A stretch of 64,000 nucleotides of DNA from Paenibacillus agricola (GTDB lineage Bacteria > Bacillota > Bacilli > Paenibacillales > NBRC-103111): assembly GCF_011440305.1 (NCBI RefSeq), contig NZ_JAAOIW010000022.1, positions 1-64,000 on the forward strand, written 5' to 3'. A program made the translations under genes and the position numbers. The notes beneath the pieces were generated by a model. It was not told where the DNA came from, did no database searches, and saw only the letters and a list, made by a program, of their open reading frames with translations. Shown one piece after another: positions 47,001-54,807 of the stretch (positions within the stretch are counted from its first letter, which is position 1; each line of letters begins with the position of its first letter).

Positions 47001-47164
47001 ACGATATAGAATGCCTCACCCTGGTTGTTTTCGTCCACGATCGACTCGCCCATGCGGAAGGAGCGCTCCCTTGCATGCGCGGCCAACAACCCCTTCTCTT
47101 CCGAGTCGAACAAATTGAACAGCGGAACCAGATTCAAGCTATGGATCGCACGTTCTCTGCTCAT
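44088..47164 (-). pseudogene. Cyclic-nucleotide-domain C39-peptidase ABC exporter, one frameshift
   Basis: Start ATG at 47164 (GGAGG nine bases upstream; ATGA overlap with the isomerase gene). First frame: two cyclic-nucleotide-binding domains (about residues 15-125 and 140-255), a C39 peptidase with QQSEMDCGPTCLTMIARHYG (Cys), LHWEGNHYIVVYE (His) and VIVDPAIG (Asp), and the first membrane helices. Near 45247 one base appears missing (TCTTCGCACAAG), and the second frame continues SHTQIVEAIGAIASVKAASA, more helices and an ATPase domain: LVGRSGSGKST, LSGGQKQRIAIARAL, ILIFDEATSALD. It is a bacteriocin-type exporter that cuts Gly-Gly leaders; the likely cargo is the 44-residue peptide at 48067. 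If the frameshift is real, export is lost. Confidence 0.85.
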
Positions 47165-47982
47165 GGAAGGACACCTCCAGACTCCGTCTTCTCCCCGCTG
47201 CATCTTATGGAATCCCACAATTCAATGCGAATACCCGCTTTAAGCTTATAGCTCTGCCACTTCTCTTCGAACAAGCTTTCCATGATAGTATCCGCCGTAG
47301 TTTCATCCAGCACTGCTGGGTATTGGGCTTCCACCTGCAAGAGGACGTATCCCTCCTTCATCTCAATCGGTCCCACGATATCACCAGGCTGAGCGCCGAA
47401 TATAGAATCGGTAATCTGCACAGTTCCATAGGAACGTCCGACCTGTCCCACATAACCTCCAGATAACCGTGTTGCGGTATCCGTCGAATATTGCTTGGCC
47501 AGCCTTTGGAATTCCTCCCCCTCCTCCAGCCGATACTGCATCTCCTTCGCCTCCCCATATTCTCGGACGACGAGTCGGGAGATCGCGACCCGATCCAAGG
47601 CAGCTGCATATTCATAGAAGTAACGGCGTACCTCTTCATCGGAGATGACGTCTCGGCGAAGCTTATCTCGTAGCAAACCCGGGCGCAATAATGATCCTAG
47701 AGCCGCAAGCGAGCATTGCCGACTATCCAGCCATGCCTTCGTAGCGACACTGGTAAATAAGCCTCGTTCCTGGCGGTATTGATTGACCCGCTCCTGCAGC
47801 TCCTTGTGCGAGACCTCCACATTCCGTTCGTGTGCCCAGGACGTGAGAACGCGATCGTCAATCAATCCTTCCAGTGCAGGCATCGCATCCATCGCCAAGG
47901 CATACTTAAGCACATCCCTTAAAGAAATCGTTTTCCCGTTCATAAGCACCGCTGCATGATGTTCAAACACTGTGGATCTCAC
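47161..47982 (-). CDS. Parvulin-type peptidyl-prolyl isomerase
   Basis: 273 residues from GTG at 47982 (AAGGAG close upstream). A SurA-like N-terminal helical domain (about 15-130: LKYALAMDAMPALEGLIDDR, NVEVSHKELQERVNQYRQER) is followed by a parvulin rotamase core (about 135-235: LVVREYGEAKEMQYRLEEG, FQRLAKQYSTDTATRLSGG, IVGPIEMKEGYVLLQV). No signal peptide or lipobox is seen, so it probably acts in the cytoplasm or at the exporter. It is coupled by an ATGA overlap to the exporter gene and follows the precursor gene. A prolyl isomerase is a sensible partner for a Pro-rich peptide. Confidence 0.8.
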   Translation of the reverse strand: MRSTVFEHHAAVLMNGKTISLRDVLKYALAMDAMPALEGLIDDRVLTSWAHERNVEVSHKELQERVNQYRQERGLFTSVATKAWLDSRQCSLAALGSLLRPGLLRDKLRRDVISDEEVRRYFYEYAAALDRVAISRLVVREYGEAKEMQYRLEEGEEFQRLAKQYSTDTATRLSGGYVGQVGRSYGTVQITDSIFGAQPGDIVGPIEMKEGYVLLQVEAQYPAVLDETTADTIMESLFEEKWQSYKLKAGIRIELWDSIRCSGEKTESGGVLP

Positions 47983-48009
47983 CTTCTCCTTAACGTTATG
48001 AATATAAAG

Positions 48010-48040
48010 AAAACAAGGAATCTGATGCGTCCCTTGTTTT
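48010..48040 (-). terminator. Intercistronic hairpin after the precursor gene
   Basis: On the minus strand AAAACAAGG and CCTTGTTTT form a stem around a 13-base loop, followed by a T-rich run. It sits between the precursor peptide and the isomerase, where partial termination would give more precursor than export machinery, as in many bacteriocin operons. Confidence 0.65.
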
Positions 48041-48066
48041 GAGATAATGGCTATGTCGTTCCGGTC

Positions 48067-48201
48067 TTATCTCGGTGGCCTTGTGCGTGGTCGCACTCCA
48101 CCACCACTAACCTGTTCTAACTCGGCTTCTGCTACCTGTTCCTGAAGATCCTCGAGCTTAAGCTCAAGCTCCTCGTTCTGCTCTTTATTCTCTTCGGACA
48201 T
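48067..48201 (-). CDS. 44-residue Gly-Gly leader peptide precursor
   Basis: ATG at 48201 with AAAGGTGG seven bases upstream; stop TAA at 48067. The sequence begins MSEENKEQNEELELKLEDLQ, continues EQVAEAELEQVSGGG and ends VRPRTRPPR. An acidic helical leader ending in Gly-Gly after ELEQVS is the classic substrate of C39 peptidase exporters. The core would be nine or ten residues with four Arg and three Pro, strongly cationic. It lies first in an operon with an isomerase and a C39 exporter. Candidate secreted peptide (antimicrobial or signal); activity is unknown and no modifying enzyme is visible. Confidence 0.7.
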   Translation of the reverse strand: MSEENKEQNEELELKLEDLQEQVAEAELEQVSGGGVRPRTRPPR

Positions 48202-48266
48202 TTGATCACCACCTTTATCATATTCTCTTGCACAACTCTAGCGTATCACCCCGTCAAGTCTAATAC

Positions 48267-48286
48267 TATTACCCATTCGGGTAATA
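48267..48286. promoter_or_regulatory. 20-bp palindrome upstream of the peptide operon
   Basis: TATTACCC-ATTC-GGGTAATA is a perfect inverted repeat 66 bases before the precursor start and about 40 bases past the regulator's stop. A likely operator for the LuxR-type regulator that lies next to it. Confidence 0.6.
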
Positions 48287-48324
48287 AATAGTCAGTGGAC
48301 TACTGACTTCATCCGACGACCGAC

Positions 48325-50058
48325 TCACAACAGCTCCCTAGCCTGCGCGACCAGAACCGCTTGAATCCGCTTGTTAACCTTTAGCTTCACAAAGATGCTT
48401 TTGACATGGGCTTTGACGGTATCGACAGTGACGAGCAGCCTTTCGGCAATTTGCCTATTGGTTAGACCTTCCGCTACTTGATGCATGACCTCCAGCTCTC
48501 GGAGGGTCAAAGCAGCTTCCGGCAACGCAGCAGGAACTTTCTCTCCAATAGTGCCCCCTTCAACCTGGATGGATGCCTTCACCTGCATAATTTGTGCAGA
48601 CAGCATTTGAAGAACGCTAAGCTTGTGTGGCTTAAATACATTAGTGATGAGGTTATTCTCCATGTAGAGGACTGCCGACAGAGTTCCCTGGAAAATTACT
48701 GGGATCGCGCAAGCGGAACGTACGCCGGATGTTCTCACATAAGCTTGGTTCTCGTAGCTATCCTCACAGCTCGCATCCGACACCCAAACCGCCGTCCAGC
48801 TCCTGTCTGCGTGTTCCACCAGCTCTCTCCAAACGTTCGGATCTTCGGCAATCGGGATTGCTGGCCGCACGCTCCTCCAACCGACACCTTCCTCCCCGCG
48901 GCTCTTCACTATCAATCCTTTCTGATCATATTCGATCCAACTGCCCCGTTGCGCTCCCGCACATTCCATTACAAGTATTAGCAGCTTTTTCGAGAGAGTC
49001 TCCAAGTCACGCTCTGCTGCGAAGGCCTGCGAGGCCTTGAACACCGTTGCCATATCTAGCATCTGCTCATAATCGATCTCCAGCATGTCGTTATAACGTC
49101 GCTGAACAATTGGCATTTTTGCAACCATCCGAACAGATGCGGGGTAATGGCCTTCAGTCGTTTGTTCGGACAACTCCACTAAGGAAGTCGAAGCAATCCT
49201 CGACATAGCCAACTGCAGTGCTATCTCCTTAGAGGCTCCTGAATTTAAATTCCCCCAAGTACGATAACAACGTTCCAGATCAGCCTTCGCTTCAGACGCG
49301 CTCGAATAACGTTCCTCAGGCTGCTTCGCAAGCAACCGCATCACGAAGTTGGACAACCCAATTGTAACTTTACAAAGTTGATGCAACGGCACAGGCTGTC
49401 TGGCCTTATGGGCATAAGCCCATTCCAAGGGATCTGTCGCTTCCAGAGGCAGTGAGCCGCACAATGCCTCGTACAGAGTCACTCCCAAGGAGTACAAATC
49501 ACTTGTCACATCGATATTGCCACCTCTGGACTGGGTACGTTCAGGTGCCATATAGGGTGGACTTCCTTCGTCTGGAGCACCGAAGAAGCGTCCGCCTTCA
49601 GTAACCGCATCATTAAATCCGGTCAAAAAAACCTCTAAGGATTCCAGCTTCACCAATACCGTATCGGGTCTAACATTCATATGAATAATCTGTCGTGTAT
49701 GAAGTTCATGTAGAACTACAAGCAGCCTAATTGCGATTGGATAGAAACGTTCAAGCGGTAACGGACCTCGACTCATCTCGTGGCGGAGCGGGACGCTCTG
49801 AATAATATCGTACACCAGTGCCAGGGAGCCCCTATCTCTCAATAGTGCGCAAGGCCGAAAGATCCCCGACACATCCAAGTCTGATAACAGCTCGTATTCG
49901 TGACTTAGCTTAGCGCTCTCGACCATCATCCGCTGTCCTGGCTTGGCCGTCTTGATGACAACTAGCTTGGATAAGGCATCATCCTTCGCATGAACGACCC
50001 ACACGTTCTCGTCTTCGTAGATCGTATGAAGATACGTATATCCGGGTATATCCTGCAT
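48325..50058 (-). CDS. Pseudokinase-GAF-LuxR transcriptional regulator
   Basis: 577 residues. The N-terminal protein-kinase-like domain (about 5-270) keeps VVIKTAKPG (Lys) and an APERTQSRGG-like activation segment, but HRD is HMNVRP and DFG is GFND, so catalysis is doubtful. The middle region holds a GAF domain (about 350-500). The C-terminus is a LuxR helix-turn-helix: LTLRELEVMHQVAEGLTNRQ, then VKAHVKSIFVKLKV. Kinase-like plus GAF resembles the front of large sensor kinases without their AAA domain and histidine kinase. It is on the same strand as the peptide operon and directly upstream, so it is the likely regulator. Ligand unknown. Confidence 0.8.
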   Translation of the reverse strand: MQDIPGYTYLHTIYEDENVWVVHAKDDALSKLVVIKTAKPGQRMMVESAKLSHEYELLSDLDVSGIFRPCALLRDRGSLALVYDIIQSVPLRHEMSRGPLPLERFYPIAIRLLVVLHELHTRQIIHMNVRPDTVLVKLESLEVFLTGFNDAVTEGGRFFGAPDEGSPPYMAPERTQSRGGNIDVTSDLYSLGVTLYEALCGSLPLEATDPLEWAYAHKARQPVPLHQLCKVTIGLSNFVMRLLAKQPEERYSSASEAKADLERCYRTWGNLNSGASKEIALQLAMSRIASTSLVELSEQTTEGHYPASVRMVAKMPIVQRRYNDMLEIDYEQMLDMATVFKASQAFAAERDLETLSKKLLILVMECAGAQRGSWIEYDQKGLIVKSRGEEGVGWRSVRPAIPIAEDPNVWRELVEHADRSWTAVWVSDASCEDSYENQAYVRTSGVRSACAIPVIFQGTLSAVLYMENNLITNVFKPHKLSVLQMLSAQIMQVKASIQVEGGTIGEKVPAALPEAALTLRELEVMHQVAEGLTNRQIAERLLVTVDTVKAHVKSIFVKLKVNKRIQAVLVAQARELL

Positions 50059-50520
50059 ATTTTCTCCTCTGCCAAGCCTTTTTGTTTATTTTACAACATT
50101 CGACAGAAAAAGCAGAGAAAATATATCGCTACAAGTAGGAGAGAAGACTCATCCGTTAGCATCTTCTCCAGCAAGCAATTATGTGCAATAATCATACCCC
50201 CAAATCTCATCTTCAGCCTATAAGTGAAAACAGCCTTATAGCCAATGCGGAAACATGGACCATCCTTTTAACACTTATTTCTCAAAATTAGTATGATTAA
50301 TTAGGTTATAATCCTTAATGATTTCTTCATAGAGACCTACGCGCCTTCGTAACGTCCATTCAAATAACGTCTTTACATCTTCAAAAATAAAGGGCTTAAC
50401 TCTGTAGGTATTGCCCTCCGAGTAACTTCATCCTGTACTCAATGTTCGTAAAAGCCTACACAAATGGCATTATGCATATAATCACTTCTTCTATATTGAT
50501 TAAAGCACCATTCTGCAAAA
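50059..50520. other. Intergenic stretch, no gene recognised
   Basis: Promoter region of the regulator and AT-rich sequence. No supported ORF or RNA. Confidence 0.4.
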
Positions 50521-50858
50521 CTATACAGCATAATCCCAGGTCAGCGGGAAATAGGTAATTCCTGAAACACAAGGAGTGGATATGTTTGCTCTGCATTGTT
50601 AACTGCTTCCTGATTGACACTGACGGAGAAATCCGCAACTTGGGCGGTATAACGCTCATTACGGAATGAACCGCCCATATCGAGCTCCTGCTTTACGCTC
50701 ATCAGAATATCAAGACCAACGGATAAGCCGCTTTCCTGACTCCAGTTCAAACGCAGCGCCGTCGCCTGACCGACCAGATCATCGGTATGTAGGTAATATC
50801 CTTATACTTCAGCAGCGGGTATTTCAAGTGTGTATTGTCTAGCTGAATGGTGCTAAAC
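50521..50858 (-). pseudogene. Stalk-like secreted protein, frameshifted remnant
   Basis: Minus-strand pieces read LDNTHLKYPLLKYKDITYIP, then TALRLNWSQESGLSVGLDIL, DMGGSFRNERYTAQVADF and VNNAEQTYPLLVF, and in a third frame GITYFPLTWDYAV before a stop at 50521. The repeated Y-x-DITY-x-P-x-TW elements belong to copper-amine-oxidase-type stalk proteins common in Paenibacillus. At least two frame changes and no start, so it is a remnant. Confidence 0.55.
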
Positions 50859-51173
50859 TCATTCTTCTTCTTCCTCCTCTAATAGTTGGTTTAAGCGCAA
50901 CATATTCGTATTCCAGAACTTGTTGTAGAAAGTCAACCAATTATGAATTTCTCTGAGCGGAGCGTCGTTTAACCTAAATCGCGTTTCTTTGCCGACTTTT
51001 CGGTCAAGTACAAGTCCGGCCTCTTTAAGGATTGACAAATGCTTGGATACTGCTGTACGGCCCATTTGAAACTGTGCCGTTAATTCATGAAGCGGTATCT
51101 CCTCTGCCTCTGCTAACAGACGAATCAGTCGGCGTCTGGTTGGATCTGCAATCGCGTCAAACACATCCCGCAA
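50859..51173 (-). CDS. ArsR-family winged-helix regulator
   Basis: 104 residues: MRDVFDAIADPTRRRLIRLL, EEIPLHELTAQFQMGRTAVS and KHLSILKEAGLVLDRKVGKE, ending in a poly-Glu tail. Typical of SmtB/ArsR repressors of the type paired with SRPBCC (AHSA1) proteins; an AHSA1 fragment lies just across on the plus strand. No metal-binding cysteines are seen, so it is probably of the non-metal subgroup. Start supported by context; the ribosome site is modest. Confidence 0.85.
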   Translation of the reverse strand: MRDVFDAIADPTRRRLIRLLAEAEEIPLHELTAQFQMGRTAVSKHLSILKEAGLVLDRKVGKETRFRLNDAPLREIHNWLTFYNKFWNTNMLRLNQLLEEEEEE

Positions 51174-51177
51174 CTGG

Positions 51178-51427
51178 GTTGTTCTCGCTCACAACACCCT
51201 CTCCTAAGCATGGAGAAGTGCTTATCGTGGACGCACCAAACCGGGTGTCCTATACTTGGGCCAGCGGAGGGGAGAAGCACACGGTCACCTGGACGCTGCA
51301 GGATTTAGGAGACGGAAAGGTTAACCTTCATCTCGAACAAACCGGATTCGCCAATGCTCAAGGTCTCGAAGGCGCTAGGTATGGCTGGGGTAAATGGTGC
51401 GGCGAGCTTAAAAAGGTATTAGCCTAG
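51178..51427 (+). pseudogene. AHSA1/SRPBCC-domain C-terminal fragment
   Basis: The plus frame reads PKHGEVLIVDAPNRVSYTWA, HTVTWTLQDLGDGKVNLHLE and WGKWCGELKKVLA before a stop at 51427. This is the second half of a START-like AHSA1 protein. The front half is absent where the ArsR gene begins on the other strand; such proteins normally follow the ArsR gene in the same operon, so an inversion or deletion occurred here. Confidence 0.6.
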
Positions 51428-52159
51428 TTGTGTAGTCTCGCAGCAGGCATTTGGTTTGCCATTCATATTCGGGCACATGCGTATCCGTTTCTCCAGACTA
51501 CGCTCTTTAAGAACCCCTTGTACAGAATCGGCGTTATAATCGGATTTCTTATGTTCAGCGCGATTATGACGATGATGTTTTTGCTGCCGCTGATGCTGTT
51601 TCAGTTATATGCTTTAAGTGCCGATACGATAGGATCGATAGGATCAGTCATGTTTCCCGGCGCAATCTGTGCGGCGTTGTGCGGAAAAATAGCCCGAAAT
51701 ATCGTTGTGAAAAAAGGGACCCGTTATGTTACGTTCACCGGGTTGGGTTTGATCGCTCTTGGATTTGCGCTAATTTGGATAAGCATTGATCAATGGGTGT
51801 GGTGGATAGCGGCGGCCTTGGTAGTCATGAACATGGGGTATGCTTTTTCGCAAACATCAATAACCGAAAGCGTATCCTCCACGCTCCGCGGGAATCAGAT
51901 CGGAATCAGCATGGGATTGTTTAGTTTGGGCATGTTTATTGCACAAGCTCTGGGCACAGCTATGGCGGCTAAATTGCTGGATGTTTCCTTTCTAGCATTT
52001 CCGTTACATTCGTTCGTTATGGAGAAACAGTCGTTGGTGTACGTTAATTTAACGCTTTTAATGATTCTGGTTATATTGTGCAGTTCTTTTATGTACTTCT
52101 TATTTTCACGGCGTGCAAGCCAAACCTCAAATTTAGGAGCTGAGAGTCATGGGAATTAA
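51428..52159 (+). pseudogene. MFS drug exporter, N-terminal half missing
   Basis: About 243 codons with seven membrane helices, matching the second half of a 14-helix EmrB/QacA-type exporter: RIGVIIGFLMFSAIMTMMFL, LPLMLFQLYALSADTIGSIG, GLGLIALGFALIWISI, LRGNQIGISMGLFSLGMF. It starts directly after the AHSA1 stop with no proper start or ribosome site, so a deletion joined the two. Overlaps the following VOC gene by 11 bases, the original operon arrangement. Confidence 0.65.
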
Positions 52160-52526
52160 ATTCGATATGATCGGCATTGTTGTGAAAGACATGAAAAAGG
52201 CTTTAGACTTCTATCGCATACTTGGATTGGAAATACCGGAGCGTGCCAACGACGACATACACGTTGAGGTTGCGCAAAGCGGTTTCCGACTGGCCTTTGA
52301 CACACAAAAAACCATTAAAGACATTTATGGCGGTTGGGACGAGCCCGCAGGTCATCGTATTGAGCTGGCATTTCTGTGCGACAACCACGAAACGGTAGAC
52401 AAGTTGTTCGATAGAATAACGGAGCATGGATACAGCGGACACCGCGAGCCATGGGATGCTGTCTGGAGGCAGCGCTATGGGATTGTGCAGGACCCCGATG
52501 GCAATTTAATCAGTCTCTTTGCTTAG
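52149..52526 (+). CDS. Glyoxalase/VOC-family protein
   Basis: 125 residues, ATG within the end of the MFS frame after TTAGGAGCTGAGAG. Two beta-alpha-beta-beta-beta modules: MGIKFDMIGIVVKDMKKALD, FYRILGLEIPE, then GHRIELAFLCDNHETVD and YGIVQDPDGNLISLF. Single-domain vicinal-oxygen-chelate proteins often give antibiotic or toxin resistance by binding; here it was coupled to an exporter that is now broken. Metal ligands are only partly conserved (Glu in GHRIEL, the acidic end). Confidence 0.8.
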   Translation: MGIKFDMIGIVVKDMKKALDFYRILGLEIPERANDDIHVEVAQSGFRLAFDTQKTIKDIYGGWDEPAGHRIELAFLCDNHETVDKLFDRITEHGYSGHREPWDAVWRQRYGIVQDPDGNLISLFA

Positions 52527-53098
52527 CAGTGGCTCATAGAAAGTAGCCGGCTTTCTTCAAATGAAGGAAATTGGCTTTGTGCTGGTCATTCCGCTAAAGG
52601 GACACGAGGGAGTTAAACAAACAGGCTGCAGTTGGTACTATATTTCACTCATAAAAAAGAACTCTCCAGACTTGGAAGGTTTTTACACTTATATAAATGC
52701 GTTTGCGGGTAGTGTCAGCTACGCTGGAATTCCCCCTTTGTGGTGCAGCGCTGGTCTTGCAGTGCATGAATGACTAACGGCACGATAGTTCAATAAACTA
52801 ACAGGCTGCCGTGGCAGCCTGTTTTTGCGCAAGTATGGCGAATGATCCAATAAATATACCTTAGCGTACGTTTGCGCGTTATGTTGGCGGGACCCCTTTT
52901 GGGCGATATAATCTTGCTAAATGTCAACCCCATGCAAAGTATCGCCTCTATAACTAGGCTCTGCATGAGGATGTTGAAATACCTGACAATCGAATCTTTA
53001 TTTATTCTCAATGATATCCCACCTTCTTATTGAATTTTTAATCTAAACCTGTAATTATTAACCTGCATTTTCATTTCTATGCTCCCTTCCCTCTATGG
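52527..53098. other. Intergenic stretch with a terminator
   Basis: No supported gene; short frames at 52561 and 52790 have no domain. Contains the strong hairpin listed separately. Confidence 0.4.
52799..52827 (+). terminator. Intrinsic terminator
   Basis: ACAGGCTGC-CGTG-GCAGCCTGT followed by TTTTT on the plus strand, about 270 bases after the VOC gene. Confidence 0.8.
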
Positions 53099-54070
53099 CT
53101 ACAAACCAATACCATCAGCAGCATTCTCTATAAAAAGAGACTTCGGCCGAATATACTTTCTAACCGATGCCACTGTTGTGTGCCGTGTCTGCACCATAAT
53201 TGCCCGCTCGCTTTTTCCTGCTTGCCAGGAAACCGTGGCTAAACCGGACCGCAAGCTGTGACCAGCAAATTCCGTTTCATCTAGACCTGCCGCAGCCGCA
53301 TAAATTTTGACGACCCTCGCAACCGCCCTGTCGGATAGGCGCTTCGGCAAAATGGCTCCATGCCTGTTCATTGGGCGAAATACAGGACCACTTGTAAGGC
53401 CCGCCGCCTCAATCCACGCTTGATAGGCCGTGACAGGGCACGTTTCCGGTTTGGTGCCTCGGGGGATGCCTATCGATTGCCCTTTCCCTTCCTGGTCCGT
53501 TTTAGAGCGGCGAATATTAACAACGAGCCCTTTAGGAACAAACCCAATGTCCTCCACATCGAGGCCAACTAATTCACTCCGCCGGAAAGCTCCAGCAAAC
53601 CCTAGCAAAACCATTGCTCGATCCCGTGCACCCAGCAGGCTATTTGGGATAGCGGCAAGCATCGGCAGCAGCACTTCCAGGACGATCGGCTGTTTCCCCT
53701 TTTCCTCAACTCCATGCAATCGCCGGATGCCGGCCCAAATAACAGACCGAATATTCTTCGTATTTGGTGATGCATGCCCAGCCAATTCGTGGGCTGTGGC
53801 GATCGTGCTCATACGCCGGCTAATGGTACTTGCTTTATATCCGGAATTGGCCAGCGCTGTTAGATAAAGGCCGTAGGTTTCTTCGTTGGTGGGCAGAGAA
53901 GGCAATCTGTGTTGCTCGCACCAATCCTCGAAATGGTGCCAATTCGTTTTATAAGATTTTCGTGTATTGTCTGCTTTCGACGCGGACTGGTATGTCTTCA
54001 TTTGCTCCTTGAGTGTTTGCAGTTCAGCCTCCACCCGTTCCAGTTCCTGCCTCACTTTATTGCCTAACAA
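53099..54070 (-). CDS. Tyrosine recombinase (complete)
   Basis: 323 residues from TTG at 54070 (AGAGGAGG seven bases upstream). An N-terminal coiled coil (about 5-30) precedes a core-binding domain (ADNTRKSYKTNWHHFEDWC, about 33-115) and a catalytic domain (about 130-310): FAGAFRRSELVGL (Arg), RRSKTDQEG (Lys), FAGHSLRSGLATV (His-x-x-Arg), MVQTRHTTVASV (His) and RKYIRPKSLF (Tyr). All catalytic residues are present. A loxP-like site lies 545 bases upstream and a KfrA-like gene just beyond it, so it may resolve dimers of, or integrate, a plasmid-like element. Confidence 0.88.
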   Translation of the reverse strand: MLGNKVRQELERVEAELQTLKEQMKTYQSASKADNTRKSYKTNWHHFEDWCEQHRLPSLPTNEETYGLYLTALANSGYKASTISRRMSTIATAHELAGHASPNTKNIRSVIWAGIRRLHGVEEKGKQPIVLEVLLPMLAAIPNSLLGARDRAMVLLGFAGAFRRSELVGLDVEDIGFVPKGLVVNIRRSKTDQEGKGQSIGIPRGTKPETCPVTAYQAWIEAAGLTSGPVFRPMNRHGAILPKRLSDRAVARVVKIYAAAAGLDETEFAGHSLRSGLATVSWQAGKSERAIMVQTRHTTVASVRKYIRPKSLFIENAADGIGL

Positions 54071-54300
54071 AGCATCCCCTCCTCTGCGAAATAGTAAACG
54101 TATTAACTAAAGCCCAAAGGCTTATCCTCTTTCGTTAATCCGTAGTCGCTAATACATCCATAAAACGATCCTTCTATTTTTATTAATTCCGTTAAATATT
54201 CACTCCTTAAAGTTTACATAACATATATTACCGCCCCTTATTGCGAGTAACCCATTGCTGCTTTAACCAGCTTGCTTACAAAGGGTTACAACCAATCAAT

Positions 54301-54498
54301 TTATTGTATCTTATTGCCGACCATTTTTTCGGCAAATTCCGCTTCGTATGTAAACTGGGGGACAGATCTGCCGGCATTTACAAAAGCACTAGGCCACAAA
54401 CTCCAATTCTTTAAGCTATTCCAGTCCATTTCTTTGACCATGTGGCCATAATGGTACTTGGCTTCCTTTAGTAGTTTAGCCCTTTGTTTGCTCGGCAT
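54301..54498 (-). CDS. Unknown 65-residue protein
   Basis: Composition and frame look coding (HYGHMVKEMDWNSLKNWSLW, then PSAFVNAGRSVPQFTYEAEF), but no family is recognised and the ribosome site is weak. It sits between the recombinase and the lox-like site on the recombinase strand. The bases 54499-54614 hold nothing else. Confidence 0.4.
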   Translation of the reverse strand: MPSKQRAKLLKEAKYHYGHMVKEMDWNSLKNWSLWPSAFVNAGRSVPQFTYEAEFAEKMVGNKIQ

Positions 54499-54614
54499 TC
54501 AAATTACCATCATTTCTTTTGTTATCTGTGCCCAAAAACCTTTAACTGCTTGCCCAAGTTTTTCTAGCCAAAATGTACCCTCCCTCTCTTTTTCCTTTTT
54601 TCAACAATCTCTTC

Positions 54615-54649
54615 CTAACGTCCGATACGCTTATAGTATCGGACGTTAG
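54615..54649. promoter_or_regulatory. loxP-like recombination site
   Basis: Two perfect 14-bp inverted arms, CTAACGTCCGATAC and GTATCGGACGTTAG, separated by the 7-bp asymmetric spacer GCTTATA. Tyrosine recombinase core sites have 11-13-bp arms with 6-8-bp spacers (loxP 13-8-13). A complete tyrosine recombinase gene is nearby. It could alternatively be an operator or a terminator stem, but there is no T-run. Confidence 0.6.
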
Positions 54650-54717
54650 AAACCTGCCTCCAGCATACCATAATCCACTACCAATTTCATCTATTATTTT
54701 ACATTTATTTATGATAT

Positions 54718-54781
54718 AGTTAACCATAATACAATGGTTAACTGGTTAACTTCTTTTATAATCAATGTTTTATGGTTAACT
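54718..54781. promoter_or_regulatory. Four GTTAAC operator boxes
   Basis: AGTTAACCAT (54718), ATGGTTAACT (54734), TGGTTAACT (54743) and ATGGTTAACT (54772) precede the coiled-coil gene; the first is inverted with respect to the others. Repeats of this kind upstream of a KfrA-like gene suggest autoregulation by that protein. Confidence 0.65.
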
Positions 54782-54807
54782 TTAAATATAATATGGAGAT
54801 GGTTTGA

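Noticed and set aside
52561-53011. Two small ORFs around the 52.8-kb terminator
   Set aside because: No domain or ribosome site; one of them spans the terminator hairpin.
54542-54727. 61-codon minus-strand ORF across the lox-like site
   Set aside because: It overlaps the palindrome and the operator boxes and has no domain; the regulatory reading is better supported.
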